Below, piece after piece: positions 10,255 to 22,359 of a stretch of 64,000 nt of DNA; within the stretch, counting starts at the first letter, position 1, and the number at the start of each line of letters is the position of its first letter. Under the pieces are notes generated by a model. That model did not search any database. It was not told where the DNA came from and was given only the letters and a program-made list of their open reading frames with translations. The stretch spans positions 2,324,540 to 2,388,539 of the forward strand of contig JAJVDF010000132.1 of NCBI GenBank assembly GCA_022410635.1. Reading direction: 5' to 3'. The DNA comes from Tretioscincus oriximinensis (lineage: Eukaryota > Chordata > Lepidosauria > Squamata > Gymnophthalmidae). Both the position numbers and the translations under genes were made by a program.

Positions 10255-12340
10255 CGAGTTCATTTGCACTTGTGCTCAGCCTTTTATATCTGGCTTTGCA
10301 AGAGATTTCAATAGATTCAGATACTGCACACAGAAAACTATTGTCCATGGTGTACTCTGGACATAGTCAAAGATTGCCTCCTATTAGGAAAGAGCACTCA
10401 CTAGTGGCTCACATCTGCCACAGCATGTAATTAGATACACCCATGTAGATATTCTAACGTTACTTTGGCATTAGAAACGTTCAAGTAATATTGTATAACA
10501 AATCTACCTTTTCGTTATCTATTGATGACTCCTTATGAGAATCTCTCTTGCTGTTGAAGTAGACGAATTCTCTATGAATTATCCAGCCAGAAATATATTT
10601 TTGAATGCATTAAAAATGTACCTAATCATGTTGTTTCTTGACAACTCTGCTGACAGATTGAAACTTATGTAGGTTTTATTGTTTGCTTTGATGATGNTTT
10701 AAAGTAGGGAGGGCAACAGAAAGTGCAGAATTTTAAACGTTCTACTTGAGAATGAACTGGAGCTCTATTACTGCATTAGTGTGTAAATGTACAAACTAGA
10801 AATGCGCCAAACTGCAACGCCGGGACAAGAACACTGGTGACAGACGCAATTTTACTCTAAAGCATTTTCAGGGTACTTTTTAAATATTATATTGAAAAAC
10901 AACTGCAGTTAAAAAAACAATGTCCAATGCTAATTGAACAAGTATTTCTACTTAACCTTCCGGTTACGTAGGACAGATAGGAAATTGCCACACTACACAA
11001 AACATCTATTCAGAGATTTAAAATTGTATATAAAGCATATCATCCACAAATTGCAGATTTTTATCTATATTNGTGATGGTTAAATTAATTAATCCAGCTG
11101 TCATGCCAAACAATCAAAAGTCACAAATACCAATGTGGCCTATCAGGTGTCCACCAGAAAGCTATTAAATACTGAGCCATTTGGTCTACCATAATATTGC
11201 TCAAGCTATGTGCCTCCAGGTGGTCCGGAGCAGCTCATAGCAATCCACTCTGCAGGAGTTGAATACTGGGGTGTTCCGAAACATGCAGAGGACTATAGAT
11301 TATTTACAAGATAGCCTGAGGAGAAATGCTGCATGGTATTTGGAATAAATTATTCATTCAGCATTTAGCATCACCATAATTCAAAAATTCAGATTCAGGT
11401 TTATAACCTGAACCGTGGCAGGGAAAGTGGAAGGTCTATCGTTTTGAGTTCACACTATGTGCTCGAAGTCTGTTGGGTCTACACACTAACATGCATCGTG
11501 GAAGGAAATAGCCTCCTAAAAAACTCCATAGTACCTTGCCCATTTCTGAGACCTTTCCAGAAGTAGAGGGCCTTCTGGAATGGCCTAAGTACAGACTAGG
11601 CTACATCCTGGTTCCTACTACCCATTTTGCAGTCTTTGAGGGGAAGGGCAAGGGAAACCAGAGAGTTTTAGCTCCTTGACTTCAAAACTAGAAGCAGCCA
11701 TACAGATAGCCACTAGTGCATTTAGTCCTGTTAATCGTTTTTCTATGGACTCAAGGGTAAGATACAAGACATCTGATACCTTAAAAATCTGCATTTGAGT
11801 GGAAATAAATTTAGAAAAGTTTGCGCTTAAGACACAAAATAATTACTACAGGTGAAAATAGGGACAAAATGTTGTCTGATCTAACCAGAACACTGATTGT
11901 GAAATATTGATAGATTTTTTTGCTTCACAAACAATTTTAATTTGCAGAGTCAACAATTTGCTTCATAGGACAACAACCAACATAGACTTTTGGACTTCCA
12001 ATTTGACTTTTACGACATTAATGTAGTTATCCTGTGTTTTTAATCATTTTAGAAAAATGTTTGTGCTTTGATTTAAAAAAAAAATTAAAACTGAATAAAG
12101 TAGTATCATTTTGTTCTTACCACAGTTTGTTGCAAAAGAAATTCAAGAAATGGAGTTTTAGGCTTAATTGAGAATGGCAGGTATGACAGATTTGTGAACA
12201 TGTCCATTTGAATTTTATCCAAATATTCACCTTTTATCTATTACAGAAGTTATAACACATATTCCCACCCCTCCCTGCTACCTTTGAAGCATTCAGTTAA
12301 TGAAAACAGCCCTTGGAGTAAAATAGACACCGGAGAGAAA
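10255..12340. other. No recognisable gene or repeat
   Basis: AT-rich unique-looking sequence with a few N bases (10697, 11072). No long open frame or splice-bounded segment stood out. Confidence 0.35.
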
Positions 12341-12341
12341 A

Positions 12342-13170
12342 AAAGAACATAAGAACATAAGAACATAAGAACCTAAGAAGAGCCATACTGGATCAGGCCA
12401 CAGCCCATCGAGTCCAGCATTCTGTGTCACACAGAGGCCCACCAGATGCACCTGGGCAGTCCGAACAGAGGAAAGCAAAATATGCTGCTCCTGTTCGTGA
12501 CTCCCTGCAAATGGTATTTCAAAAGTCCTGCCTGTTGCTCCATCCCGGAGGCTACATCCAGACAACTATCTTAGTATCCATTTATACCCTTAGTGTCCAT
12601 AAACCTGTCTAGTCCTGTCTTGAAACTNNNNNNNNNNNNNNNNNNNNNNNNNNNNNNNNNNNNNNNNNNNNNNNNNNNNNNNNNNNNNNNNNNNNNNNNN
12701 NNNNNNNNNNNNNNNNNNNNNNNNNNNNNNNNNNNNNNNNNNNNNNNNNNNNNNNNNNNNNNNNNNNNNNNNNNNNNNNNNNNNNNNNNNNNNNNNNNNN
12801 NNNNNNNNNNNNNNNNNNNNNNNNNNNNNNNNNNNNNNNNNNNNNNNNNNNNNNNNNNNNNNNNNNNNNNNNNNNNNNNNNNNNNNNNNNNNTGGTGACC
12901 AGAATTGAACACAGTATTCCAAATGTGGCCTCACCACAGATTTATAAAGAGGCAAAACAACATTTGCTGACTTATTTTCGATTCCTTTCCTAATTATCCC
13001 CAACATGGAATTTGCCTTTTTTGCAGCTGCTGCACACTGGGTTGACATTTTCATTGAATTGTCCACTAACACCCCAAGATCCTTTTCTTGCTCGGTCACA
13101 GAAAGCTTGGTTCCCATCAGGTGGTAGGAGTATTTTGGGTTCTTTGCCCCAATATGCATGACCTTGTGAT
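12342..13170 (-). mobile_element. CR1 lineage A, interrupted by an assembly gap
   Basis: Starts with inverted 3' octamers (AAGAACAT repeats, about 12342-12377) and continues as the complement of the CR1-A 3' UTR and ORF2 C-terminus. On the far side of the gap (12893-13170) the C-terminal RT region continues with recognisable CR1 protein (for example VTEQEKDLGVLVDNSMK). The insert ends near 13168 at the sequence corresponding to about 5845 in the long copy. The open frames drawn through the gap are artefacts of N translation. Confidence 0.9.
12628..12892. other. Assembly gap (N run)
   Basis: 265 consecutive N. By comparison with the copy at 4914-6732 the missing part should be CR1 ORF2 C-terminal sequence, so the gap probably reflects difficulty in assembling a recent repeat. 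Confidence 0.99.
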
Positions 13171-13499
13171 TTTCAAGTTATTACATATTAAGTAGTCAAA
13201 TTAATTCGTTTCCATATTCTCCTCTTTGCTGCTTCCCCGAAGAACATAATCCACTAATTTGGATAGCTGCAGAGTTTCAGTTTTAAATTTTAGTTCTTGA
13301 TTTCTTTATTAGTTTCTTTAATGTAGAATTCTTTCCCATAATGAATCCACTTCTGTTATCTTTAACTCTCATCTTACTGTAAAAGTAAAAATGTATTAAT
13401 TCCATGCATATTGACATATATATATGTAATTTGAATGGTGCAACTATAGCCTTTGAGAAACTTAATAGAGTTCAGATAGTATTAAATCTGTCTAAATAT

Positions 13500-13924
13500 G
13501 TGCATGTATCTGTCCATCATAGGGCTCCCAATTCACTCTAGGGCCCGCTGTAAATTGTTATTACTTGCATTTAAGGCCTTGCGATTGGGGATACCTAGTT
13601 GTCTGGCAGCCTACTTGTTAGGCTATTCCCCTTGCTAGGACTTGCTGGTCGTCCCCTCAACACCAACAGCGTTGTCAAGGTTACAGGCCTTCCAGGATCT
13701 GGTCCCGCAGCTCTGAAATAGTCTTCCATTGGGACTGAGACTGGAAGAGGATATTGTCCTTTTTCAAAGGAAGCTAAAAACTTTTCTTTTTGATTNCTTA
13801 GAGTGAATCCGCTACGTGGGGTGTAGGAGAAGTTTTTTGGGAGGTTGCTGTATTTTATATTGATTGTATATGCTTTATTTTGTGTGACCCTTTGGGAAAA
13901 ATGGGCATTATAAATAAATAAACA
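13500..13924 (+). mobile_element. L2 LINE 3' end, decayed
   Basis: Translation with stops resembles the L2 ORF2 C-terminus: a LFALKAL-like core, then PLWNSLP-like and FLFD-like motifs, comparable to the intact copy at 53750-54319. It ends with GTGTGACCCTTTGGGAAAAATGGG-like tail sequence and AAAT repeats (13910-13925). Confidence 0.6.
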
Positions 13925-14569
13925 TTTTATTTATTTATTAAATGTTTTTTAATCCAATCCATTTCTTCTTGCTACTTTCTTTTCCATAATTATTTTGAGA
14001 AGGAAATTGGCTGAGTGGAATATCCTTAGCGCATTGTTGTGATAACTGTTGGTACAGCTGTTGGTCACAGCCCTACAAGGAACTCCTGTCTGCACTGGGA
14101 CTGTTCAGGCATTGATTCTCTTCTTCCTTGCTTCCATGACTCATAAAAGAGGCCCATGGATTTGAGACAATAAAACTCACTTCTCCTGTAATCAGGAATG
14201 TAAGACGCCATAACCTGAAACATCCAGTATTTGCAGTTAAATTTGATTAGTTCCTATATCACTGATCTCTGTTTAAGAAGTCAAGGCATTATAAGCCCAT
14301 CATTATCTTCAATATCATAAAATCCATTAATTATGTAGTATAAAGTGGTTTAATATATCATGAAAATAATAAATGTTCAGATTCTGAATTACTCTTATTA
14401 TCCGTATATAAACAAATTTTTAATGCAAGATCACGTAACAAAAAACAAGTAAATCAGGCCAGGGAAGCCTGCTCCTTGATATGAGGAATGGTTTATTGTT
14501 TAGAATACTATGGGTTTGGTTTTTTTAATAAACATAGCAATTCTTCAGCAACAGATTTGCAGATTTCAC

Positions 14570-14652
14570 TGTACCAGTTCTTGTCTGTCCTAAGACCTTC
14601 TGGTAAAGGGATGTATAGAAATGCTAGTAAATAAACAAATAAATAATAGTTC
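14570..14652 (+). mobile_element. L2/SINE-type 3' tail fragment
   Basis: CCTAAGACCTTCTGGTAAAGGG followed by AAATAAAC-type repeats matches the diverged tail of L2 elements. No upstream protein-coding sequence recognised. Confidence 0.5.
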
Positions 14653-14702
14653 TGTTGCAATCTGCCATTACAACACTTTGAGACACGCTTGAAGTTTTCT
14701 TA

Positions 14703-15845
14703 ATCATAGAATCATAGAATCATAGAGTCGGAAGGGACCTCCAGGGTCATAGAGTTCCAACCCCCTGCTCGATGCAGGATTCATTAAACCATCCCAGAAA
14801 GATGACTGTCCAGTCTCTGTTTGAAGACTTCCAGTGAAGAAGAACTCACCACCCCATGTGGCAAACTCTTCCACTGGTTTATCACCCTGACTGTTAGGAA
14901 GTTTTTTCTGATATCTAATCTGAATCTGCTCCCTTGCAGTTTCATTCCATTGTTTCTAGTCCTTCCATGTGCCAATGAAAACAATGTTGATCCCTCTGCT
15001 CTGTGACAGCCCTTCAAATATTTGTAGACAGCTATCAGGTCTCCTCTCAGTCTTCTCTTTTGCAGACTAAACATCCCTAGATCCTTTAACCGTTCCTCAT
15101 AGGACATGGTTTCCAGACCACTCACCATCCTTGTAACTCTCTTTTGTACTTGCTCTAGTTTCTCAATGTCCTTTTTAAATTGGNCCCCCCAGAACTGAAC
15201 ACAGTATTCCAAGTGTGGNCGNACCAAAGTACTGTAGAGAGGAATAATTACTTCACGTGAGCGAGATTCTATGCCCCTCTTGATACATCCCAGGANTGTG
15301 TTTGCCTTTTTTGCAGCTGCTTCACACTGTTGACTCATGTTTANTCTGTGATCTACCAAAACACCCAGGTCCTTCTCACCTGTGCTGCTGCTCAGACATA
15401 TTTCTCCCATTCTATATGTGCTGTTTTCATTATTTCTGCCCAGATGTAGGATTTTGCATTTCTCTCTGTTAAATATCATTCTGTTAGTTTCAGCCCATTG
15501 TTCCAGCTTGTCTAGATCTTTTTGAATCCTAACTCTATCTTGTTTAGTGTTAGCAACACCACCTAGTTTTGTGTCATCAGCAAATTTGATAAGTTTTCCT
15601 TCAATTCCTTCATCTAGATCATTTATAAATATGTTAAATAGCACTGGGCCTAGGACAGACCCTTGTGGTACTTCACTTGAAACATTCTTCCAATTGGATG
15701 TGCAACCATTTATTATCACTCTTTGAGTCCGATCACTAAGCCAGTTTTCAATCCATCTAGCTGTTGTTTTGTCAATCCCATACTTGACCATTTTTTCAAT
15801 AAGGATGGAATGAGATACTTTGTCAAATGCTTTACTGAAGTCTTG
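14703..15845 (-). mobile_element. CR1 LINE (lineage B), 5' truncated
   Basis: Begins with the complement of the classical CR1 3' end, tandem ATAGAATC octamers (14707-14727) and the CR1 UTR block ending in GATGCAGG. It continues through the RT C-terminus and the RT core, and stops inside the motif A region (AFDKV) at about 15845, where similarity to the copy at 49926-51236 ends. Lineage B differs from lineage A in its 3' octamer and protein sequence. Confidence 0.93.
14784..15845 (-). pseudogene. CR1-B ORF2 fragment: RT catalytic core and C-terminus
   Basis: Minus-strand frame with FSKAFDKVSHS (tail of motif A), VPQGSVLGPVLFNIFINDL, FADDTKLGG (catalytic box), and the CR1 C-terminal region with [11 protein letters not shown] and KRRLRGDLIAVYK. 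The frame stays open another 255 bases upstream to 16100, but those residues do not resemble CR1 and come from flanking DNA, so the true element edge is at about 15845. The N-terminal RT motifs and the endonuclease are missing. Several N bases cause undefined residues. Confidence 0.85.
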
Positions 15846-16235
15846 GACCCACAAGAAAGGCCGTGAGGTTATCGGCTGATGAACCTGCCTGATCTGACTC
15901 TGGGGTCCCTTTTTATTGGTATCAGAAGGCACTTGTGAAATCAGAGGGCAGAAGGAGGGCAGCAAGGAGGATTGCGACTGACCTTGTGCAATCCCTGGTC
16001 TGCCTTTGCATGGAACAATAGGTGTCAACCGGTTGGGCAAGAATTTAATCCCCTTTTTCCTGTCCCCTGGGTATGCCAGACACAGTCTGTGGAGTGCCAC
16101 AGGAAGGCCTAATTACCCATTAACAATTAATTTGGGAGCCTGGCATTCTATGAACTGTGGCCTGGCTTTTGGGGGACCTTTTTTCCCCCTGATATGTGGC
16201 CTGAAGCCCATTTCCAGAATATGTCTTTAATATTT
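15846..16235 (-). other. Unassigned block, possible LTR fragment
   Basis: On the minus strand there is an AATAAA signal near 15917 and GC-richer sequence than the surroundings, abutting the CR1 edge. No TATA box or second copy supports an LTR call. Confidence 0.2.
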
Positions 16236-16689
16236 CAGGAAATATGTCCATGATTCCTGCATAGTTCTAATATGTTTACAGCCCTGGACTATTTCAAGGA
16301 AACAGAAATTTTAAGATTGAGTAGATTCCTTAAGCCCGCCTGGGCTACAGAATAATAGAAGACATGTTTCAAAGATGAATTTAATCTTTTGTGATAGTAT
16401 ATTTTATTGTATATTTATTCAATCGTGGCTGATTCTTAGCAAAAGTAAAATGCTTAACCTTGTTGGCCACAATTCCTTTTATCATATAAGCAAGCTGATT
16501 TCGTGTGATGTCACTTGTTAGGAGGTTTAACTGATTTTTTCTTGTATGTATGTAAGATAGTTTGTTTGACTAGCAAAGCCCTATATATTTTGCAAAGTAG
16601 ATCAGGTCAGTAATGGATAGTTCCTTGAATTATTTCATTTATCTGTCAATAAGGCACACTTATTCTCCCATACCAACCTGCCCTTGGCT

Positions 16690-16985
16690 TAAGATCTACA
16701 GGGGAGAGGCTCCTGGTTGTACCATCCCACTCAACAGCAAATGGCGTGTGAACTGGAATAGTCCCCCTCAAGATGCATCAGTCATCTTTGTTGTATTCTT
16801 TTAGAAGAACTTTGAAGGCGCACTTCTATAACCTGACCTTTGGTTGAAGAAATGTCATTTTTCTTCCCACTTTTAGATACTGTTTTGATACTGTTTTTAA
16901 TGTCAATTTTGTATTGTTGTTTTTATTGCTGGTCACCCAGGTATCTTTGGTATAGAGTGGGGTATAAGCNTAAATAAATATAAAC
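16690..16985 (+). mobile_element. L2 LINE 3' end
   Basis: Shares with 62120-62320 the segment TTTGTTGTATTCTTTTAGAA (about 16786-16805) and ends in TATAGAGTGGGGTATAAG and AAAT repeats. The coding part is broken by stops. Confidence 0.65.
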
Positions 16986-17066
16986 AAGATGGTTTAGCAG
17001 AGAACAGACCGCTCTTTACAACTTATGATAGGCATTTAACTGCACATAAGAGTTAGGTGTATTATA

Positions 17067-17419
17067 TGTCTTAAGTGTATGACATGTGTAACATGTGTGT
17101 ATGTATATAGTTTAATGGTTCTACTGTTATAGGTTCCCTTATGTGATTTTGTAGGGAAGATTGAGTTTTATTTGAACTTGGTTAAGCCCTGGGCATTTTG
17201 CCCTAGGATTTTGGAAGGAAACCTGGCCTTTGCAAGAAATGTACTTGGCTGCATGATTTTCGGCGGGAAGTATTGGTTGCAGGGATTGGCTGGTGTACAG
17301 TATATAAGGAGCTCCTGTACCAAAGGACAATCACTGCAGACCACTAAGAGCTGAATAAACACTTCAGAGCTGAATCACTTTCTGACTGAGTGCCTCTTTC
17401 TGCCATCAGTGGCATCACA
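17067..17419 (+). mobile_element. Solo LTR, same family as 861-1190
   Basis: Has ATTGG (about 17285), the TATA box TATATAA at 17301, AATAAA at 17354-17359, and the U5 end GGCATCACA shared with the first LTR. The 5' edge at TGTC (17067) is tentative: flanks TTATA and TTATG are 4/5 identical. No internal retroviral sequence is attached. Confidence 0.6.
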
Positions 17420-19750
17420 TTATGCAAAATGATTATTTTTTCTGGTTAGAGTATGCATTGCATACTCTAGAGTATGCACTGGGAATTGCTTCTGATCCTT
17501 GGTGTTTCTTGTTCTTTTTAAAAGAAGCACAATCACTCCCTAGCAAAAGCGAGGTAAAATGTTACTGGGAGAACATGTAGTACAATGGACTGCAGCAAGA
17601 GGAGGGCAAGATTACGCTAAGAGGTGCCAGAAGCTACGGCTCCTTTTTTTCTGCCTTCCAAACAACAAACTTAATATAAACCTATTGGGCAAATTCTAGC
17701 AAGGAGTTTATTATTTATTTACATTTATATGACACTAACAAGTTCAACTACAAGCATGATGAATTGTCTAATCAAATGAACGATTGTTCAGGTTTGATTT
17801 CAAACTTATTCAAAATCAATAAGTACCACTTTTTTCATTGGGAAAAACTTATTTTTAAGGGGGAAAAAAACAGCAAATATGAATGTTTGGTTGTAATACT
17901 TGTGATCACAAGTAGGAGGCAGGTTATGTTTGATTGAATTTTATTATTTCAAACAACCATGTGTTTGATTTGAGGCATGCAGCTTTGAGCATAAACTATT
18001 TGTTCACATTTTCAAACTCAAATTGAAGTGTCCACCTTGGTATGTATTAAAATGCAAGATACAAAATGAATACTGGGACTTGGGTTTTCATCAGATGTCT
18101 TGTATAAGTGCACTGGCGATAATGTAATAAAGCAGATCAAACAACAAAAGTTAAGGAAGAAAAGGATCTATGTTCTTGTTTTCATTGTATTTCAAAGAAA
18201 GTAGCTGTATTAATCAATAGAGAACATCAAGCAAGGGGATATTACTGTACTTTATAGATTAACAAGAAAACTTTCATAGACAAGTCTANTTATTTTCATT
18301 AGCTTAAATTTCTTTGCACTTGAAGAATTTAACTTGGTTCTTAAGTAATTTTTCCGTAATTGATAACTTTTAGACCTACTTTATGAACATAGCAAAATGT
18401 CTGTTTGGTTTTTACACTGCAAAGCTCTGTCTCTTACAAAGTATTTTCCAGAGTCACTTGGCAAGAGATTGCATTCTTAATTCTGACAACTTGACAGCAT
18501 GTTTCTGCTGCTGAAAATTATAGCCTAGATTTAAAGAGGGAGCTTTTGAACTTCCGTGCTTACTTAATTATAGGTGCACTGCTCTGACAAGACTACAGTA
18601 TTTATAATGGCTACTCCTTAGTAATTGCTTCTTAGTCTAATTCTCTAATTAGTTTTCATATGTCTTCTTTGTTACTGCTACTGATCGTCTTGTTTCAGAT
18701 ACTGAGAAGAGGTGCTGTGTTGTGTGAATGCAATTGACAGCTCCTATAGACCACCCAAGAATTAGCTCACATGAATGGAAGCCCAGATAATGGTAGTAAA
18801 TGCAATTTGTCTGCTGGTATGAAAAATTATGGGCAGATACTGAAACATAAAAATCCATTTAATTGCTCTGCATATGAATATTTTAAGAGGCATCATTATT
18901 CAGTTCAATTTGACAATATATCCTTGAGACAAGGATAAAAACATGTATTGGCCTCTCTCTCATCCGTTGAGAAGTTTGTTGTCCATTATTGTCTGTTGCT
19001 GAAACATGGTAGGAATGTATAGAATTACCGTCATGGCTAGTTTTAATGGTTCGAAATTAAAGCTGCATCCAGTCATTGTTTATGTACTCCACTGTATTTG
19101 GATATTACAAAATAAACCATGGATATTCTGGAACAAAAGAGTATAGATAATGCTTTATTCTAAAATATAAACCTTAGCAGAATAAATAAGCCAAGTTTAA
19201 ATGCAACTTTAAGCCTTTTGCTGATTTAGAGTGTATAAAGAAATATTTAAACTCCTAGAGTAGTGTGTGTCACCAGAATATAGTACTTCACAAATTTATT
19301 TTTCATTAAAAATCTCCAAAAGGGAGACTTTAGTTCATTTCTTCTCTCATGATAGCTAAAACCACTCTCTTTCTGTTAAAGTGTTACCTTTTCAGAGTTT
19401 GGCTTCTCTTCAACAAGTATCAATTACAACCCTATTGGTAGGACCATAGCTAAGCAATAAAGAATAATTCTACATCCAGCATTCTTATCACAGAAAATGC
19501 ATCGTTTTTCTTCTGCCTTTGCATAATGCTGAGTGCAACATCTTTGCAGGTCCTTAAATAAGAGTAATTGTGAAATTCCTACCAGCAAATCAGCAAATAT
19601 AAATTATTTTCAATACATATGTTTGCCATTCAAGTTAAAAATAGTACTGGTAATTATTTTTTATACTGACTGTGGAGATATATCAGATATCCAGAATCAT
19701 AAAGCCAACTTGCCACATAATCATTCTATACACTGCAAGAGAAGTGCCAG
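17420..19750. other. No recognisable gene or repeat
   Basis: AT-rich sequence with scattered short runs. No long open frame, splice-bounded segment or inverted repeat stood out. Confidence 0.35.
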
Positions 19751-19958
19751 TTTTTATACTCTGCTTCTCTCAACCCGAAGCACCTTACTTAACCTTCTGT
19801 TATTCTCTTCACAACAGACACCTTGTGTTGTAGGTGAGGCTGAGAGAGCTCAGAAGAACTGTGACTACTCCAGCTGCTTTTTGTAGAGGAGTGTAGAATT
19901 GAACTGGGAGACTTCCAGATAAGAGTCTGACACTCTAATCACTACACCAAAATAGCTT
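19751..19958 (-). mobile_element. tRNA-derived SINE, Sauria-like tail
   Basis: On the minus strand it starts TTTTGGTGTAGTGATTAGAG (A-box region), has CAGTTCAATTCT as a decayed B box, the CTCTCAGCCTCACC body and a tail GCTTCGGGTTGAGAGAAGC, which is the BovB-like end typical of Sauria SINEs. Its 5' end nearly touches the 3' end of the LINE that follows. Confidence 0.8.
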
Positions 19959-19984
19959 AAATAAAGAGAACAAAGGAAAACAAA

Positions 19985-21420
19985 CAGGAGTAGGTATTTT
20001 CACTCCTATATTGTTCTTCCAAGCACATTCTTAGGAGTCTTATTTTCAGGCACGGAGAATGCATGTAGCCAGAAATGGAATATTTTGTTGTTGATGGAGC
20101 ACTGAATGGCTTGAACTCCAAGTTCTGCTCTAACAGCAGAGGCTGAGATGGATTTATTGACACCCAGTATCCGTTTTAGAAAACAGGTTTGAATTTGTTC
20201 CAGTTGGGAANTATTTGAAAAGCCCCAGACTTCAGCCCCATAGGTCAGCATTGGTATACGTTTAGCCTTGTATGCAGTTAGCAGAGACACCAGAGATCCT
20301 AGGTGTTAAACAGCCCTGCAGCAACTCTTAACACATTATTAAAGTGCAGTGACCAGGAACCAGTCTTAGCAAAAACGACCCCTAACTTGCTCTACGGTAT
20401 CCCCATCAAGGCACCATTTATGTTTTCTTTTCTTTTTCCCAAACACAACCACCTTTGATTTGTTTTTATTTATGTAAAGGGAGTTATCTNTACAATAAAT
20501 ATTTAGTTTCTGTAGTAGCCTTCTAAGTCCTACCTTAGTTTGGGCAAGTAACACTATGTTGTCTGCATCATTTTACCATGAAATTACAGTTCCTTTGGCA
20601 AATTGTTTACATACAAATTAAATAGCATAGGTGCAAAGATGCAGCCTTGTTTCACCCCACTGTAAGTCCTAATTTCACCCGTCAAAGATCCATGTGTGCC
20701 CATACGGACTCTTAGACTGGTTTGGGAGTACAAGATCTTAATCAGATGCAATAATGTGGTCTCTAGGTTAAGTGCTTTTAGCTTATCTCATAATGTTCCT
20801 CTATGTATAGAATCAAAAGCTGCGCTAAAGTCAATGAAAGCCAAGAAGAGCTGTCCCCCTTTGCTGGTATATTTTGCAATTAGATGAGAGAGCATAAAAC
20901 AGTTATCCATGGTGGAATAACCTGGTTGAATGCCAGCTTGCTCTTTGGTTAGAAGATAAATTAAATCTACCCAACACTCGAGTTTGCCCAACAGGTATTT
21001 AGCATAGAGTTTAGCCATAATATCAATAATGGGCCTATAGTTTGCTGGGTCATTTTTATTTCCCTTTTTAAAAATTGGGACTATGATTGAAAGGTTCCAA
21101 CCTGAGGGAATCCAACCTGATGAGTTTATGTGATTAAACAACCTGACTAAAAGAGGGTCTATATAGGATTTAAAAAGCTCGGCTGGTAGGCAGTCTTCCC
21201 CCGGTGCCTTATTGTACTTTAGCATGGATATCAGTACTTTGATTTCATTTATGGTAACTGGAGGCCATAATGGGCAATTATTATCTATCTGATCTCCAGG
21301 ATGGGCCTCAGAATTTTGAAGGTCTGACTCACTAAAAAGAACAGAATAGATGGCTCCTCCTTCATTCCTCTTGGCTGATGGGAGAGTGAGCGGCTCTGCT
21401 AGCACCATGTTNGGGGAAAG
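19985..21420 (-). pseudogene. Decayed non-CR1 LINE, reverse transcriptase region
   Basis: Three minus-strand open pieces are co-linear parts of one RT. At 21408-20788 are EIKVLISMLKYNKAPGEDC, NYRPI and FIDFSAAFDSIH (motif A with its Asp). Around 20690-20590, between stops, is GVKQGCIFAPMLFNLYVNNL. At 20590-20366 the catalytic box reads DADN where YADD is expected, so one catalytic Asp is lost. At 20290-20006 a C-terminal part contains LTYGAEVWG and FLKRILGV. The protein is not CR1, L1 or L2; the clade (for example RTE or R4/Dong) cannot be fixed by eye. Stops and frameshifts make it inactive. Confidence 0.8.
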
Positions 21421-21429
21421 GAAGCCAGA

Positions 21430-22040
21430 GTTCCCCCAACATGGCGATTCCCACAGGGACCCTCAAAGTAATAACTTTATCCCCTCACGTCAGCTATATT
21501 ACCAAATACACCATGTATAGTATCCAATACAGAAAATTATTTATATAATCAAAATGCATGTCTGTCTGTACACAGAAAGGTCTACAGTAGTTTATCATAG
21601 TAAAAAGGTTCAGTCTTATAAATTAAATCCAGTCNATGGATGTGCAACTAGACTCCAACATCCAGGTATGTTCCAGGTATATGTCCATATTCATATATGC
21701 AGATAATTATATGTTTAAATCCAACCATGAAGAAGTTATTTCGGTGATGGTCAAATCTTCTATCATAAACTCCATGTCGAAACACCCAAATGCATGATAT
21801 ATTCGGACATTTTCACATTTCTTCGTCAGCGGCTAGTATTTAGATATATACACTTGGTTGGTATACATCTTAATTCCTCTTGTTCAAGGATCAACAATTC
21901 AGTCTCAACCACTCCTTACCCACAGGGAAATGGAGCCACTACTGAAGGTAGAAATTGGAAAAATAACTCTATGCGCACTGTCACCGAACCCCCTGTGGAG
22001 CANTCAGTGGCCAGCGCTCATTGGGAGGTTGATAAGGAGA
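21430..22040. other. Unassigned block between endonuclease and RT pieces of a LINE
   Basis: AT-rich sequence with no LINE protein, lying where the endonuclease-RT linker should be. It contains CTTCGTCAGCGG (21824-21835) and CATGTCGAAACACCC (about 21773-21787). It may be an inserted element, but I found no terminal repeat or target duplication. Confidence 0.35.
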
Positions 22041-22059
22041 CCTTTGGGGGGATATATAC

Positions 22060-22350
22060 ACATTTAGCAACATAGATACTACATTTTTAAATAAAAACCT
22101 GACTGCTAAAAAATAGGGAGAATTTACAGTACATTTCAACCTGAGCTCTCCCTTAACTAAAACAGCGAGCCCCCTGATTGGGCACCCTTTGCCTTTAACT
22201 TTCTATGCTGTGTTAACCCATACAGTAAAACCAGGCAATGTTGGGGCAATTCCACTATCCATAAGCCAAGTCTCCTGTAATGCCACCAAATCAAATTTGG
22301 TTAAGAACTCGAGCAAATCTGTATGTGCTGCCTTGCTCGTGTGGTCTTAT
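22060..22350 (-). pseudogene. LINE AP-endonuclease N-terminal part
   Basis: Minus-strand translation gives FDLVALQETWL, which carries the catalytic Glu of LINE apurinic-type endonucleases, then RGLAVLVKGELRLKC and VSMLLNVYI, all in the family order. The C-terminal GDFN and SDH motifs are missing. Same orientation as the RT at 19985-21420, so it is probably the 5' part of that element. The enzyme would have nicked the target DNA to start reverse transcription. Confidence 0.75.
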
Positions 22351-22359
22351 CTGCTTTTA

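Noticed and set aside
12571..13159. Long open frames (113, 189 and 101 codons) across 12571-13159 on both strands
   Set aside because: They are open only because the N gap is translated as unknown residues. The real content is CR1-A on the minus strand.
14784..16100. A single 438-codon gene
   Set aside because: Only the part up to about 15845 is CR1 RT. The N-terminal 85 or so residues are flanking DNA with no family resemblance, so the continuous frame is accidental.
21770..21840. Hammerhead ribozyme core
   Set aside because: The minus strand has CTGACGA, and GAAA follows nearby, but I could not form a consistent stem II and stem III around them. Listed only as a check in the findings.
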